Positions 8,188-18,581 of a DNA stretch of 64,000 nt are shown in pieces; the stretch's first letter is position 1; each line of letters begins with the position of its first letter. The DNA comes from Gracilibacillus salitolerans (GTDB lineage Bacteria; Bacillota; Bacilli; Bacillales; Amphibacillaceae): assembly GCF_009650095.1 (NCBI RefSeq), contig NZ_CP045915.1, positions 930,001 to 994,000 of the forward strand, read 5' to 3'. A model generated the notes under the pieces. The model saw only the letters and a program-made list of their open reading frames with translations, did no database searches and was not told the DNA's origin. The position numbers and the translations under genes are program-made.

Positions 8188-9087
8188 ATGAACATGATGG
8201 AAGTAAAAGGAGTAACAAAGAAATTTGGTAAGTTTACCGCTCTTAATGGGATTGATTTAGAGTTAAAAAAAGGGGAAGTATATGGTTTTATTGGACCGAA
8301 TGGTGCTGGGAAATCAACGACTATTCGTGTCTTATTAGGAATCATTCAAGCAACTTCAGGAACTGCAACGATATTTGGCAAGGATGCCTGGAAAGATGCA
8401 GTAGAAATTCATCGAAAGGTTGCTTATTTACCGGGAGATGTACAGCTTTGGGAAAATTTAACGGGTGGAGAAATTATTGATACTTTTTTAAAATTGCGCG
8501 GGGGAATTAATAAGACGAAGCGTGATGCATTAATAGAGCGATTTCAGATAGATCCGCGCAAAAAAGCCGGTACGTATTCGAAAGGAAATAGACAAAAGAT
8601 AGCATTAATTGCTGCTTTTGCATCTGATGCAGATTTATTTATCTTAGATGAACCGACATCAGGACTTGATCCTTTAATGGAAAATATATTTCAACAATGT
8701 GTAGAAGAAGTGAAATATGAAGGGAAAAGCGTTCTCTTGTCCAGTCATATCTTATCCGAAGTGGAAAAACTGTGTGACCGCGTCGGTATTATTAGACAAG
8801 GGGAAATGATTGAAACTGGTACATTAGATGAGTTACGTCATTTAACAAGAACGAACATTATCATCGAAACGGAAAAATCCGCGGCAGCCTTAAGTGGTCA
8901 ATCAGGAATTCATCAATTTACAGAGGAATCCGGAGTATATTCATTCCAGGTTGACCCTGAAAAATTATCCAACGTTATGCAGAAGGTTGGTGAGTTAGGT
9001 ATCAAACGAATTGAAAGTACACCACCAACATTAGAGGATTTATTTATGCGTCATTACGAAACAGATAGTGTAGCGGAAAAGGGGTGA
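8188..9087 (+). CDS. ABC transporter ATP-binding protein (exporter)
   Basis: The protein has 299 residues with Walker A GPNGAGKST at 36-44, a divergent signature (YSKGNRQK) near 133, Walker B LFILDEP near 157 and the switch histidine in SSHILSEVEK. The C-terminal extension (about 215-299) is typical of DrrA-like exporter ATPases. It pairs with the permease that starts 5 bases after its stop. AGGAGG lies 7 bases before the ATG. The cytoplasmic ATPase would drive export of a drug or peptide; the substrate is unknown. Confidence 0.9.
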   Translation: MNMMEVKGVTKKFGKFTALNGIDLELKKGEVYGFIGPNGAGKSTTIRVLLGIIQATSGTATIFGKDAWKDAVEIHRKVAYLPGDVQLWENLTGGEIIDTFLKLRGGINKTKRDALIERFQIDPRKKAGTYSKGNRQKIALIAAFASDADLFILDEPTSGLDPLMENIFQQCVEEVKYEGKSVLLSSHILSEVEKLCDRVGIIRQGEMIETGTLDELRHLTRTNIIIETEKSAAALSGQSGIHQFTEESGVYSFQVDPEKLSNVMQKVGELGIKRIESTPPTLEDLFMRHYETDSVAEKG

Positions 9088-9091
9088 TGGA

Positions 9092-10687
9092 ATGCTTTTT
9101 CATCAATTGAGATTTTTGCTCAGATTTAATGCACGACAAAATTGGCTTGCTAGTATTATTTGGGCATTGTCAATTGTTGGGATTACAGTTGTGGTAGCAG
9201 GCGCTTTTGTGAATCTTTTCGGATCTACTCAAGAACGGGATACAATGGCCCAAACGCTAGAAAATCCTGCAATGGTTGCGATGGTTGGACCAGTGTATGG
9301 AATTGACAACTATACGACAGGTGCGATGATGGCGAATCAAATGCTATTGTTTACTGCTATTGTTCTTGGAATTATGAGTATATTAATGCTAACGAAATTA
9401 ACTCGGAAACAAGAAGAGGAAGGGAAATTTGAATTAATTCGTTCTATGCCGGTGGGGAGGTTATCGAGCTTAAGCAGTTCCTTAATTTTAGTAGCATTAG
9501 TCAATATTATTATCGGATTAGTAACAGCGATTGGCTTAATTGTGATAAATGTGGAAGGCATTGATGTAGAAGGGTCTATCATGTACGGAGCAGTTTTAAC
9601 GGTGACAGGATTAATGTTTACCAGTATTACTGCTGTGATTACGCAGTTAACCGAAACATCCCGAGGTGCAGTAGGTTTATCGATGGCTGTACTGCTTCTG
9701 GCATATTTCGTTCGGGCAATTGGAGATGTCAGCAGTGAAGCTTTAAGTCTCATTTCACCATTAGGTTTGATTTTACGGGCGGAAGTATATGTGGACAATT
9801 ATTGGTGGCCGGTCATCGTTTCGGTTCTGATAGCGATGGTGTTTACGGTGCTTGCCTTTTACTTGCATAATAGACGAGATTTAGGTGCTGGATTATTGCC
9901 ATCCAAGCCTGGTAAGAAAGAAGCCTCCAAGCTATTATTATCACCAATTGGCTTAATTTTACGTTTGCAGCGAACACAAATTATTTCTTGGCTAGTGGCG
10001 ATGATTTTTTTAGGTGCATCTTATGGATCGGTCTTAGGTGATCTGGAGTCATTCTTTGCAGATAATGAAATGTTCCAGCAACTCCTTGGAGATAATTCGG
10101 AATATACGATGACAGAACAATTTATGACGATGTTAATGGTGATTCTATCGATATTTGCGACAATTCCTATGGTCATTTCATTTTTGAGAGTACGTGGGGA
10201 AGAGAAGAAAGAGCGTAATGATCATCTTTTAACTACAGGTATTTCAAGATATAAGTTATTAAGCTATTATCTTGGTGTATCAGTAGTAATAGGTGTAGTT
10301 TCATTATTTATCGCACTATATGGATTATGGGCAGCAGGAGCAGCGGTTATGGACGATCCGATTCCTTTTGAAAATATCTTAAAAGCGGGGATGTCTTATT
10401 TACCTGCGATGCTGATTATCTTAGCGATTGCCAATCTATTATTTGCCTTTCTGCCTAAGTGGACATCATTAGTATGGGCATATCTGGTATTCTCGTTCTT
10501 CACCGTATACTTAGGTGGAATGATAGACATACCAGAATGGTTAGCAAACATTTCGAGTTTTAACCACATCCCACAAATTCCGGTAGACGAATTTACGTGG
10601 TCACCATTAATTGTTTTACTAGTAATTGGCATCATCTCCTTAATAGCTAGCCAATTCGGTTATCGGAATCGAGATGAGATAGGATAG
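9092..10687 (+). CDS. ABC-2 type exporter permease (TnrB3-like)
   Basis: The 531-residue protein has about twelve membrane helices in two similar halves, each beginning with an amphipathic segment. It resembles the large permeases of polyketide-antibiotic (tetronasin-type) exporters, in which one long permease replaces two short ones. It forms a two-gene operon with the preceding ATPase under the TetR-type control region. The assignment to the ABC-2 exporter class is confident; the antibiotic link is only by family resemblance. Confidence 0.8.
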   Translation: MLFHQLRFLLRFNARQNWLASIIWALSIVGITVVVAGAFVNLFGSTQERDTMAQTLENPAMVAMVGPVYGIDNYTTGAMMANQMLLFTAIVLGIMSILMLTKLTRKQEEEGKFELIRSMPVGRLSSLSSSLILVALVNIIIGLVTAIGLIVINVEGIDVEGSIMYGAVLTVTGLMFTSITAVITQLTETSRGAVGLSMAVLLLAYFVRAIGDVSSEALSLISPLGLILRAEVYVDNYWWPVIVSVLIAMVFTVLAFYLHNRRDLGAGLLPSKPGKKEASKLLLSPIGLILRLQRTQIISWLVAMIFLGASYGSVLGDLESFFADNEMFQQLLGDNSEYTMTEQFMTMLMVILSIFATIPMVISFLRVRGEEKKERNDHLLTTGISRYKLLSYYLGVSVVIGVVSLFIALYGLWAAGAAVMDDPIPFENILKAGMSYLPAMLIILAIANLLFAFLPKWTSLVWAYLVFSFFTVYLGGMIDIPEWLANISSFNHIPQIPVDEFTWSPLIVLLVIGIISLIASQFGYRNRDEIG

Positions 10688-10697
10688 CGGGACAGGA

Positions 10698-11075
10698 TTA
10701 ATGTCCCACCTCCAATGAAAAAGGGACATTACGCTTGTTCTCATTACCCATTTCAGGAAAGATAAAGGTCCAAGGCATGGTTGTTTTGGCTGGCAAGTGG
10801 AGTCTTTTCTCCTCGATTTGTTGGCTAGCTATTTGTTTGTTTTCTTGAAAGAGTTGGATGCTGATGTTGGTTAGGTCTGCGTTTTCTGATTGGAAGTTAT
10901 GAATTAAAGTTGTAATGAGTAGATCATTACGATGATTTACTGCGCTTCTAATCGGAACAAACGAGACACCATCTTCAGCATCCTCTTTTGTTTGCTTAAA
11001 AACCTCTTCTATTTTCATACGATCTTGTGGACTGATCGTTTTATTCCATGCATCTTCAAAGTATAATTTCTGCAT
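10698..11075 (-). CDS. SLAP-domain protein
   Basis: The 125-residue protein has no signal peptide or membrane segment. The sequence LYFEDAWNKTISPQDR at the start, the central NLLITTLIHN-like strand region and the PWTFIFPEM motif near the end match the SLAP domain found in Bacillus accessory S-layer/secretion proteins. Function is not established. It converges with the exporter operon, leaving only 10 bases between stops. Confidence 0.7.
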   Translation of the reverse strand: MQKLYFEDAWNKTISPQDRMKIEEVFKQTKEDAEDGVSFVPIRSAVNHRNDLLITTLIHNFQSENADLTNISIQLFQENKQIASQQIEEKRLHLPAKTTMPWTFIFPEMGNENKRNVPFSLEVGH

Positions 11076-11123
11076 ATTTACAGCTCCTCAAAAAATATAA
11101 TCTAAAAAATCCCGTAAAACCAA

Positions 11124-11150
11124 TGAAAATATGTCATGTTTTGTCGATAT
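11124..11150 (+). promoter_or_regulatory. possible SigD-type (motility) promoter of the chemotaxis receptor
   Basis: TGAA-N15-GTCGATAT (11124-11150) resembles the Bacillus SigD consensus TAAA-N15-GCCGATAT with one change in each box, and lies 23 bases before the receptor ATG. SigD control of chemotaxis receptors is well known, so the fit is meaningful. Confidence 0.5.
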
Positions 11151-11173
11151 AGAGGAAAAGGAGGAATACATTC

Positions 11174-12895
11174 ATGAAAAGATTTTTTGAAAATCAAAAA
11201 ATATCGACAAAACTGTATGCCATTGTTACTTTAGCAGTACTAGTAATTGTAGCCAGTAGTGCCTTATTTATTAATACTATTTTATCAGTAAGTGATCAAT
11301 TAGAACAACAGCTTTACGATGATCTTTATGAACCGACGTTTTATTTACTGAATGCTGACAGGGATTTTTATCAGGCAGATCAAGCTCTTATTACGGCTAT
11401 TTTGAATGAGGAAAGTCAAGAGGAATACAAAGCAGTGTTTGAAGAGAATGCCCAGCAAGTAGAAGAAAGAATGCAGGTAGCAGAAGAAATTCTTCGGAAT
11501 GATGAGCAAATTGACCAATCAGTTGTTGATGAGCATTTATCTAAATTTCATAGTGGATTTGACAGATGGCGAGATATGACAGTATCAATTTTTCAGGTAA
11601 GTGATACTGCTATGCTCAACAGTCTCTTAGAAAATATGAGGGCAGAATTCGATGACACACGAAATGAAATAGATATGCTGCAACAGGAAGTAGAAAAAAC
11701 ATCAGGTCAAATCTTGGAAGAAATAGAAACAACAACCCATTATATTGTTATTTTTTCTGTTCTCATAATGCTTATATTTATTATTATATTATTTGTGTTA
11801 AGCTTTGTTCTTATTCGTCAAGTTACAAAGCCGATTTCCAAGCTTGTTGATGCCAATGAACAAGTGGCAGATGGTATTTTGCATATCGATTCACTTGATG
11901 ATACCCGTAAAGATGAAATAGGCAGTCTAGCCAGAAGTACGAACCGAATGATCGAAGAATTGAAAAGTATGGTACGGCATATCCAGGAGATATCTGTAGA
12001 AGTAAATGGGCAGAGCAGGGAATTATCGCAAGCATCAGATGAAGTGAATCTAGGATCTCAACAAATTGCAAGAACAATGGAGGAAATGTCAAATGGCGCT
12101 GAAGAGCAGGCCAGTGCATCTAGTGATATTTCAGCTTCCATAGAATCTCTTCATCGAAAGATTGAGGCATCTTCAGAGGAAGGTAAAACACTGCAGGTAT
12201 CTTCCAATGAAGTATTGGAATTATCAGTAGAAAGCGGTACACAGTTAAATGACTCTGTAGAACAAATGCAAGAGATTACAGCAATGATGCAAACGTCATT
12301 AACTAAAGTGCAAAGTTTGGAACAGCAATCCAGTAAAATTTCCACTTTAATTGACGTTATTCAAGATATTGCTGAACAAACGAACCTATTAGCGTTAAAC
12401 GCAGCAATCGAAGCAGCACGTGCGGGTGATTCTGGAAAAGGGTTTGCTGTAGTAGCAGATGAAGTAAGAAAATTAGCTGAACAAGTAAGTAGTTCCGTTA
12501 CAGAAATTACAGATATAATCGGTGGATTGCAGTCAGAAACAAACGATGTAGCAGGTGTGTTAGAAGGAGGCTACTCCATCGTTGAAAAAGGAAATCATCG
12601 GATTCAGGAAAGTCATCAAAGCTTCCAGACGATCCAATCACAAATGAAAGATATGATAGGAAGAATCAATATCATAAGCACCAATCTGAATGATATCCAA
12701 TCATCTAGCGAGAAAGTAAGTGATGCAAGTACCGATATCGCTTCAACATCCGAAGAAGTGGCTGCTGGTATTGAAGAAAGCTCAGCAACAGCTGAAGAAC
12801 AATCAGCATCGATGCAGGAAATTGCAAATAACTCCAATCATTTGGAAAAACTGTCTCAAGATTTAAATCAGCTGATAAGCAAGTTTAAAGTATAA
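11174..12895 (+). CDS. methyl-accepting chemotaxis protein
   Basis: The 573-residue protein has a membrane helix at about 12-32, an extracytoplasmic helical bundle sensor (about 35-190, 4HB type), a second membrane helix at about 192-215, a HAMP domain (about 216-270) and a long coiled-coil signalling domain. The hairpin tip contains the near-invariant [20 protein letters not shown]. It would sense a ligand outside and control CheA. AGGAAAAGGAGG precedes the ATG. The ligand is not predictable. The gene stands alone, as is usual for such receptors. Confidence 0.93.
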   Translation: MKRFFENQKISTKLYAIVTLAVLVIVASSALFINTILSVSDQLEQQLYDDLYEPTFYLLNADRDFYQADQALITAILNEESQEEYKAVFEENAQQVEERMQVAEEILRNDEQIDQSVVDEHLSKFHSGFDRWRDMTVSIFQVSDTAMLNSLLENMRAEFDDTRNEIDMLQQEVEKTSGQILEEIETTTHYIVIFSVLIMLIFIIILFVLSFVLIRQVTKPISKLVDANEQVADGILHIDSLDDTRKDEIGSLARSTNRMIEELKSMVRHIQEISVEVNGQSRELSQASDEVNLGSQQIARTMEEMSNGAEEQASASSDISASIESLHRKIEASSEEGKTLQVSSNEVLELSVESGTQLNDSVEQMQEITAMMQTSLTKVQSLEQQSSKISTLIDVIQDIAEQTNLLALNAAIEAARAGDSGKGFAVVADEVRKLAEQVSSSVTEITDIIGGLQSETNDVAGVLEGGYSIVEKGNHRIQESHQSFQTIQSQMKDMIGRINIISTNLNDIQSSSEKVSDASTDIASTSEEVAAGIEESSATAEEQSASMQEIANNSNHLEKLSQDLNQLISKFKV

Positions 12896-12967
12896 ATGGG
12901 AAAGTCGAAGAAGGGGAGCTGACCCATTGTCTCCCGTTTCCAACCACCAATAATTTTACGACACTAA

Positions 12968-12997
12968 AAAGCACCCGGCAGTTAAGCCAGGTGCTTT
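12968..12997 (-). terminator. terminator of the metNIQ operon
   Basis: AAAGCACC and GGTGCTTT pair around a loop, with further CGG/CC pairing inside. On the minus strand it is followed by TTTTTAG, ten bases after the metQ stop. Confidence 0.8.
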
Positions 12998-13006
12998 CCA
13001 CTTTTA

Positions 13007-13903
13007 TTATTCAGATACAGGTACTACTGCACCTTCATAATCTTCTTCAATAAATGTTTGGATTTCTTCAGAACGTAATACTTCCACTAATGTGTGAAGT
13101 GCTTCGTTGTCTTCATCTTCCGCACGTGCCGCAATGACGTTCACGTATGGTGATTCAGAACCTTCAAGGATTAATGCATCGTCAGTCGGTACTAAATCAG
13201 CCTCTATCGCATAGTTAGTATTGATTGCAACTAATGCATCAGCTTCACGCTCATAGAATTCAGGGAGGAAACCTGCGTCAATATCCGTATCAAATTCTAA
13301 GTTTAATGGATTTTCCGCGACGTCTTGAACCGTTGCATCAACAGCTTCTACATCTTCTGCAAGTGTGATAAGTCCTTCTCTTTCAAGAAGTGAAAGCACA
13401 CGACCATGATCAGCAACAGAGTTACTCATGATGACAACAGTACCTTCATCGATATCATCAATGCTTTCAATGTTCTGAGAATAGATTCCCATTGGCTCAA
13501 TGTGAATACCACCAATGTTCACGAAATCAAATCCTTTTTCCTCCATTTGTGACTCTAAATAGGGAATGTGTTGGAAATAGTTTGCATCAAGAGTGCCGCT
13601 TTCCAAGTCATCATTAGGGAATACATAATCTTGATATACTTCAATTTTAAGTTCGATACCTTGTTCTTCTAAAAGTGGTTTTGCTTCTTCTAAGATTTCA
13701 GCGTGTGGCACACTACTAGCTCCAACAACTAGCTCTGTTACTTCCTGATCTTCAGTCTTTTCCTCTGTGCCTTCTTCAGCACCCTCTGTCTCTCCAGCGT
13801 TGTTATTATCTTCAGCTGCTTCGTCTTCCTCATTCGCTGTTCCACAAGCAACTAATGCGATTAAAAGCAATGTTGCAAATAATAATGTAAGTAGTTTTTT
13901 CAC
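13007..13903 (-). CDS. metQ: methionine ABC transporter substrate-binding lipoprotein
   Basis: The 298-residue NlpA/MetQ family lipoprotein has a signal peptide ending in the lipobox LVAC (Cys at about 20), then an acidic linker rich in E and N (21-52), then the binding domain. Typical motifs include VGASSVPHAEILE and GTLDANYFQHIPYLE. The protein would be lipid-anchored outside the membrane and capture methionine. The long acidic linker is a common trait of salt-adapted bacteria. It is the last gene of metN-metI-metQ, which is controlled by the S-box leader. Confidence 0.93.
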   Translation of the reverse strand: MKKLLTLLFATLLLIALVACGTANEEDEAAEDNNNAGETEGAEEGTEEKTEDQEVTELVVGASSVPHAEILEEAKPLLEEQGIELKIEVYQDYVFPNDDLESGTLDANYFQHIPYLESQMEEKGFDFVNIGGIHIEPMGIYSQNIESIDDIDEGTVVIMSNSVADHGRVLSLLEREGLITLAEDVEAVDATVQDVAENPLNLEFDTDIDAGFLPEFYEREADALVAINTNYAIEADLVPTDDALILEGSESPYVNVIAARAEDEDNEALHTLVEVLRSEEIQTFIEEDYEGAVVPVSE

Positions 13904-13933
13904 AATAAATCATCCCTTCTTTTATTTTATTAT

Positions 13934-14602
13934 TTATCTTTTATCTATCGCTTTGGATAGTAAATCACCAATGAATTGAAAAATGAATACGATGATAATA
14001 ATTAAAATAGTACATGCTAACACGACATCAAAATCACGACGTTGGAAGCCTTGTAAATAAGCTAAATTTCCAAGTCCACCTGCGCCAATAACACCAGCCA
14101 TTGCCGTATAACCTATTAAAGCAATTGCGGTTACAGTTAAGCCGGATATGAGAGCCGGCATCGATTCAGGTAACAATACTTTGAAAATAATTGTATGTGT
14201 TTTTGCCCCCATTGCTTTGGCAGCTTCGATAACCCCTTTATCAACTTCCTTCAAGCCAATTTCTACGAGACGGGCATAGAATGGTGCAGCCCCGACAATT
14301 AATGCAGGCAATGCTGCTTTCCAACCTCTGATTGTTCCAATTAAAAAATCGGTAAAAGGGAAAAGTAATAGAATTAATATGATAAAAGGGATGGCACGAA
14401 AGACGTTTACGATCATTGCTGTAATAAAATTAATCAAACGATTTTGCCATAAGTTCCCTGAATCTGTCAGGAATAATAATAATCCGAGTAAAATACCAAA
14501 AATTAAAGTACCGAGTATCGCAATGCTCGTCATATAAAAGGTTTCTAAAGTGGCTTCCCATAAATCCTCTGGTATTACATTAGGAAATAGCTCCTCAAGC
14601 AT
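13934..14602 (-). CDS. metI: methionine ABC transporter permease
   Basis: The 222-residue permease has five or six membrane helices and the EAA loop EAAKAMGAKTHTIIFKVLLPES near residues 140-160, where it contacts the ATPase. Its start lies inside the end of metN (overlap of 8 bases), so translation is coupled. It forms the channel of the methionine importer. Confidence 0.93.
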   Translation of the reverse strand: MLEELFPNVIPEDLWEATLETFYMTSIAILGTLIFGILLGLLLFLTDSGNLWQNRLINFITAMIVNVFRAIPFIILILLLFPFTDFLIGTIRGWKAALPALIVGAAPFYARLVEIGLKEVDKGVIEAAKAMGAKTHTIIFKVLLPESMPALISGLTVTAIALIGYTAMAGVIGAGGLGNLAYLQGFQRRDFDVVLACTILIIIIVFIFQFIGDLLSKAIDKR

Positions 14603-15620
14603 GCTTTAACACCTCAACTTCCACACCGGTGTCTTCCATAAATTCGATTGTTTTCTTTAGAATCTCTTTTTCACCGTTTATTTCGATAAATAAAGTACCA
14701 TAAGCACCTTCCTGAGTTGGTGCAATGGAACCTTGCAATATATTGATCTCTACATCAAATGTTTTGGCAACCTCACTAATAAGAGCACGCTTAGCACTCT
14801 TGCCGATAAAATGAAGTTTAATCACTTCACTGTCTTCGCGATCATTTATAAATTCCGTTAATTTATCTTTTTCATGTTCTAACGGATTAAGCTGTTGGAC
14901 AAATCGCTTCGTTGTTTTGGATTGCGGTTTGACAAAGACATTTAGTACATCGCCTGTCTCGACCACTTTTCCATTCTCCATCACAGCAACGCGATGACAG
15001 ATCTTCTGGATGACATGCATCTCGTGTGTAATCAAAATGATGGTCAGTCCTAATTTTTTGTTAATAGAAACTAACAAGTCCAAAATATCATCTGTTGTTT
15101 CTGGGTCAAGTGCTGAAGTAGCTTCATCACATAGTAATACTTCAGGGTCATTCGCCAGCGCCCTTGCTATACCGACACGTTGCTTTTGACCACCACTTAA
15201 CTGTGAAGGATACGCATTTTCTTTTCCGGAAAGGCCAACAAGATTAATTAGTTCCAACGCTTTTTCTTTTCGCTTTGCTTTTGAAACACCAGCAATTTCT
15301 AATGGGAAAGTGATGTTTTCAAAAACGGTGCGAGACCATAATAAGTTAAAATGCTGAAAAATCATGCCAATCTTTTGCCGTTTTTTTCGTAGCTGATTCC
15401 CTGGCATTTTCGTAATATCCTTATCATGGATAACCACAGAACCGTCTGTTGGTTCTTCTAGGCGGTTAATGAGTCGGACAAACGTACTCTTACCAGCACC
15501 ACTATATCCAATGACACCAAAAATTTCGCCTTGTTCTATATTAAGTGAAACATTATCGACAGCTTGCACTTCTTGCTTTTTTGTTTTATATAGTTTCGAT
15601 AAGTTTTGTATGCGAATCAT
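14595..15620 (-). CDS. metN: methionine ABC transporter ATP-binding protein
   Basis: The 341-residue protein has Walker A GYSGAGKST (about 38-46), signature LSGGQKQR (about 140), Walker B VLLCDEATSALD, and a C-terminal NIL domain (about 265-341) that binds methionine and inhibits transport when the cell is replete. AGGGAG lies before the ATG. It is the first gene of the operon and directly follows the SAM riboswitch leader. Confidence 0.95.
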   Translation of the reverse strand: MIRIQNLSKLYKTKKQEVQAVDNVSLNIEQGEIFGVIGYSGAGKSTFVRLINRLEEPTDGSVVIHDKDITKMPGNQLRKKRQKIGMIFQHFNLLWSRTVFENITFPLEIAGVSKAKRKEKALELINLVGLSGKENAYPSQLSGGQKQRVGIARALANDPEVLLCDEATSALDPETTDDILDLLVSINKKLGLTIILITHEMHVIQKICHRVAVMENGKVVETGDVLNVFVKPQSKTTKRFVQQLNPLEHEKDKLTEFINDREDSEVIKLHFIGKSAKRALISEVAKTFDVEINILQGSIAPTQEGAYGTLFIEINGEKEILKKTIEFMEDTGVEVEVLKHA

Positions 15621-15743
15621 TCATTCACGCTCCCTTGTTTATCACGGCGCTAACTTCCTGTTAAGTTTCACTAACCATCAGTGGGTGTCAAAGCCCTTAC
15701 TGATGAAAGTCTCACTTTATTGTGCCGCGAACACAATAAAAAA

Positions 15744-15774
15744 ATCCTTTCTGTTCTAAGAGGACAGAAAGGAT
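15744..15774 (-). terminator. riboswitch-controlled terminator of metNIQ
   Basis: On the minus strand, ATCCTTTCTGTC and GAACAGAAAGGAT form a strong stem, followed by a run of T (complement of 15737-15743). It lies between the SAM aptamer and metN, and is the expected off-state hairpin when SAM is bound. Confidence 0.88.
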
Positions 15775-15788
15775 GTTTATTAAATGTC

Positions 15789-15896
15789 CTCTCATCTTTC
15801 AAAGCTTAGGAGCTTTGATGGATTTAGCACCTATCAGTTTTAACTGACGGTTGCCGGGTTTCATAGGGCCAGTCCCTCCACCACTCTTGATAAGAG
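15789..15896 (-). ncRNA. SAM-I (S-box) riboswitch aptamer
   Basis: On the minus strand the leader reads CTCTTATCAAGAGTGGTGGA, then GGGACTGGCCCTATGAAACC, CGGCAACC, GGTGCTAAATCC and GATGAGAG, which are the canonical conserved blocks of the SAM-I aptamer. The P1 stem pairs 15889-15896 with 15789-15796. SAM binding stabilises P1 and favours the downstream terminator, so the methionine importer is made only when SAM is low. The mechanism is established for the family. Confidence 0.97.
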
Positions 15897-15921
15897 CTAC
15901 CGTATTTAATTCATAAACAAC

Positions 15922-15950
15922 ATAATATCATCATGCGGAGAAATCGTCAA
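15922..15950 (-). promoter_or_regulatory. sigma-A promoter of the metNIQ leader
   Basis: On the minus strand TTGACG (15950-15945) and TATTAT (15927-15922) are separated by exactly 17 bp and sit just upstream of the S-box aptamer. Nothing else was found between 15951 and the SIMPL terminator at 16022. Confidence 0.7.
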
Positions 15951-16021
15951 TTGCTTTTGAAAAAGTAAAACTATTCTGAAAATAATAAGGCGATGTGTGA
16001 AAGAGATAGGATAATGGCAAA

Positions 16022-16053
16022 AAGCAAAGTTTTCTAATAACGAAACTTTGCTT
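16022..16053 (-). terminator. terminator overlapping the SIMPL gene stop
   Basis: AAGCAAAGTTT and AAACTTTGCTT form an 11-bp stem. The 5' arm on the minus strand lies inside the last codons of the gene, and the loop holds the stop codon. It is followed by TTTTTG. Confidence 0.7.
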
Positions 16054-16705
16054 CAACTTTAGCTTTAATTTCCAGCTTGCCTGGTTCGATAGGGGTGGTA
16101 GGACTGTCAGTGGAAACACCTAATACTAAGGGACGAGATTCCCTATCTTCACGCCTAGAAATTTCTTCTAAGGAATATGGAACGGCACTAACGCTTACTC
16201 CTAACTCTTGGGCAATAATGCTAACCTTTACCTGAGTATTTTCGACCGCACGTTTAAGCGCTTCTTGATAATATCGATCTTGATTTGCTATAGTTAACTC
16301 AATGTTACGAACGATATTTGCACCATGATCAACTGCAATATCAACAATCGGTCCCACCTTATTTATTGGTGTGATAATAACCTTTAGCAAATTGGTTACG
16401 CGATAGCCTCTAAAAATTTCAACGCCTTCTTTATAGTCATAATCTATGTCTATTCGGTAATCTTGTGTTCTAATATGGTTTTGAGGGATATTCTCTAGAA
16501 GTAGTGCATGAATTACATTGTTTGTGTACTCAGCATTATCACGCTGTGCTTTTTGGAGGTTGGAATCTTCTGTTTTAACACCTAGGATAACTTCGGCTTG
16601 ATCTGGTTCAACAGACACCATACCATCGCCTGCTACTAGTATGGAATGATCATTCTGTCGTACTTGTGAATGAGATCTTATGTTTGGATTAGCATAATAC
16701 ATCAT
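16034..16705 (-). CDS. SIMPL domain protein (DUF541)
   Basis: The 223-residue protein contains the SIMPL fold: SILVAGDGMVSVEPDQAEVILGVKTE near the start is the typical opening 'G.G.v...PD.a.v..GV'. It has no signal peptide, unlike many secreted relatives. Proteins of this family occur in periplasmic or cell-surface oligomers, and their role is poorly defined. I prefer the ATG at 16705, which has AAAGG 6-7 bases upstream, over a GTG two codons earlier. A lone gene with its own terminator. Confidence 0.8.
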   Translation of the reverse strand: MMYYANPNIRSHSQVRQNDHSILVAGDGMVSVEPDQAEVILGVKTEDSNLQKAQRDNAEYTNNVIHALLLENIPQNHIRTQDYRIDIDYDYKEGVEIFRGYRVTNLLKVIITPINKVGPIVDIAVDHGANIVRNIELTIANQDRYYQEALKRAVENTQVKVSIIAQELGVSVSAVPYSLEEISRREDRESRPLVLGVSTDSPTTPIEPGKLEIKAKVEAKFRY

Positions 16706-16796
16706 TTTCACCTTTTCTTGTTAAATTTTTTTACTTCTACTTTATTCGGAATAAGGTGAATACATTCTTTTTTCATAATAATTTCGTTTATTAAAA

Positions 16797-16818
16797 AGAA
16801 CCGGGCAACCCCGGTTCT
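16797..16818 (-). terminator. terminator of the ACT-UPF0210 operon
   Basis: AGAACCGGG-CAAC-CCCGGTTCT is a perfect 9-bp GC-rich stem with a 4-nt loop, followed on the minus strand by TTTTTAA, immediately after the stop codon. Confidence 0.9.
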
Positions 16819-16819
16819 A

Positions 16820-18181
16820 TTAATTAATCAATGATTGTAATGGGGCAGGAATTCTGCCACCTCGTTGAATTAATTTATCAGAAGAGAATTGGTTCACGCC
16901 AATAATTGGTGCGCGACCAAGCAGGCCACCGAATTCAACCGTTTCTCCTTCTTCTTTACCAATTACAGGAATTACCCGTATAGCGGTTGTTTTTTTATTG
17001 ATCATACCAATGGCAGCCTCATCTGCAATAATGGCTGACAATGTCTCGGGACTGGCATTTCCTTCTAAGGCGATCATATCTAATCCAACCGAGCAAACAC
17101 ATGTCATCGCCTCTAATTTAGAAAGGTTCAATGCTCCTTCTTCAATACCACGAATCATGCCGTTATCCTCGCTAACTGGAATAAAAGCACCACTTAACCC
17201 GCCAACGTAGGAACTGGCCATCGCTCCACCTTTTTTAACAGCATCATTCATTAATGCTAAGGCAGCGATTGTACCGTGTGTTCCTACACGTTCTAGTCCA
17301 ATTTCTTCTAATATTTCAGCAACACTATCATTCATCGCATTGGTAGGTGCAAGGGAAAGGTCCATAATTCCAAAAGGAACGTTCAAGCGTTCGGCAACAA
17401 CACGTCCGATTAACTCACCAGCTCTTGTTATTTTAAAAGCAGTATTCTTTATTACGTCAGATACTTCACCTAAATCTGCATTTGGGTATCGTTTTAGTGC
17501 ATTAAGGACAACTCCAGGGCCACTTACCCCAACACTTAAGACTGATTCTCCTTCTCCAGCACCGTGAAAAGCTCCAGCCATAAATGGATTATCCTCGACA
17601 GGGTTACAAAAGACAACTAACTTCGCACAACCGATACTGTTGTCGTCTTTCGTTAATGTAGCTGTTTCGTGAATGATCTGTCCCATTTGACGGACTGCAT
17701 CCATGTTTATCCCTGTTCTTGTAGTTGCAACTGAAATCGAAGAACAAACACGCTCCGTTTTACTTAGTGCCTCAGGTAAAGCATCAAGTAATATTTGATC
17801 CCCTTTAGAAATACCTTTATGTACTAAGGCAGAGAAGCCACCGATAAAGTCTACATCTAAAGTTTGTGCTGCCTTATCCAACGTTTCGGCAAGTTCGATT
17901 GCTTGTTCTTTCGTTGCGTTACCTAACAATTCAGCAGCAGGAGAAATCGCGATTCGTTTATTAATAATCGGAACACCATATTCTTTTGCTACTTGATTAG
18001 CGGTTGTCTGCAAGTCCTTTGCATAACAGGTGATCTTTTCATACACCTTTCGTTTGACTGTTTCAAAATCATGATCAGCACAATCACGCAAGCTGATTCC
18101 CATAGTCACCGTTCGAATATCAAGGTGTTCCATTTCTACCATACGTATCGTTTCTTGAATTTCGGTAAAAGCTATTGGCAT
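16820..18181 (-). CDS. UPF0210/PFL family protein (DUF711)
   Basis: The 453-residue protein matches the length and sequence of the UPF0210 family (Gly-rich stretches [21 protein letters not shown] and [22 protein letters not shown]). The family has a fold related to glycyl-radical enzymes of the pyruvate-formate-lyase type, but its biochemical function is unknown. It follows the ACT-domain gene by 12 bases, an arrangement conserved widely in Firmicutes, which suggests amino-acid-linked regulation. Confidence 0.9.
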   Translation of the reverse strand: MPIAFTEIQETIRMVEMEHLDIRTVTMGISLRDCADHDFETVKRKVYEKITCYAKDLQTTANQVAKEYGVPIINKRIAISPAAELLGNATKEQAIELAETLDKAAQTLDVDFIGGFSALVHKGISKGDQILLDALPEALSKTERVCSSISVATTRTGINMDAVRQMGQIIHETATLTKDDNSIGCAKLVVFCNPVEDNPFMAGAFHGAGEGESVLSVGVSGPGVVLNALKRYPNADLGEVSDVIKNTAFKITRAGELIGRVVAERLNVPFGIMDLSLAPTNAMNDSVAEILEEIGLERVGTHGTIAALALMNDAVKKGGAMASSYVGGLSGAFIPVSEDNGMIRGIEEGALNLSKLEAMTCVCSVGLDMIALEGNASPETLSAIIADEAAIGMINKKTTAIRVIPVIGKEEGETVEFGGLLGRAPIIGVNQFSSDKLIQRGGRIPAPLQSLIN

Positions 18182-18193
18182 CTGTTTCCCTCC

Positions 18194-18466
18194 TTAGACA
18201 CGATGCATCGCTTGAAAGATATCTTCTAATTGAATATTGATTTTTAAACCTAATTCTTGTTCAACAGGCTTGAATTTTTCTTGTAATGTCTCGAGATTAC
18301 TTGGATCATTAATTTCAATCAACATAATCATCGTAAAAAAGCCTTGTAATATAGTCTGGCTAATATCTAAAATATTGATATTGTTTCCCGATATCACAGT
18401 GGTTACTTTGGCGATGATACCTACCTGGTCTTTGCCAACCACACTGACTACAGCTCGTTTTTGCAT
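18194..18466 (-). CDS. ACT domain protein (UPF0237 family)
   Basis: The 90-residue protein consists almost wholly of one ACT domain (about 4-75), opening with RAVVSVVGKDQVGIIAKVT, the typical ligand-binding loop. ACT domains bind amino acids and regulate partners. It is the first gene of a two-gene operon with the UPF0210 protein and may be its regulatory subunit, an inference from conserved pairing. Confidence 0.9.
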   Translation of the reverse strand: MQKRAVVSVVGKDQVGIIAKVTTVISGNNINILDISQTILQGFFTMIMLIEINDPSNLETLQEKFKPVEQELGLKINIQLEDIFQAMHRV

Positions 18467-18581
18467 TTATGTCACCTCATTTTTTATTGATATACTTTAT
18501 TATACCCAAAGCATCCTTTTTTGCTAAATTATACTGCATCGCATAAAATAAAAGGGAATGCATGATGAGAGGAGCTTACAT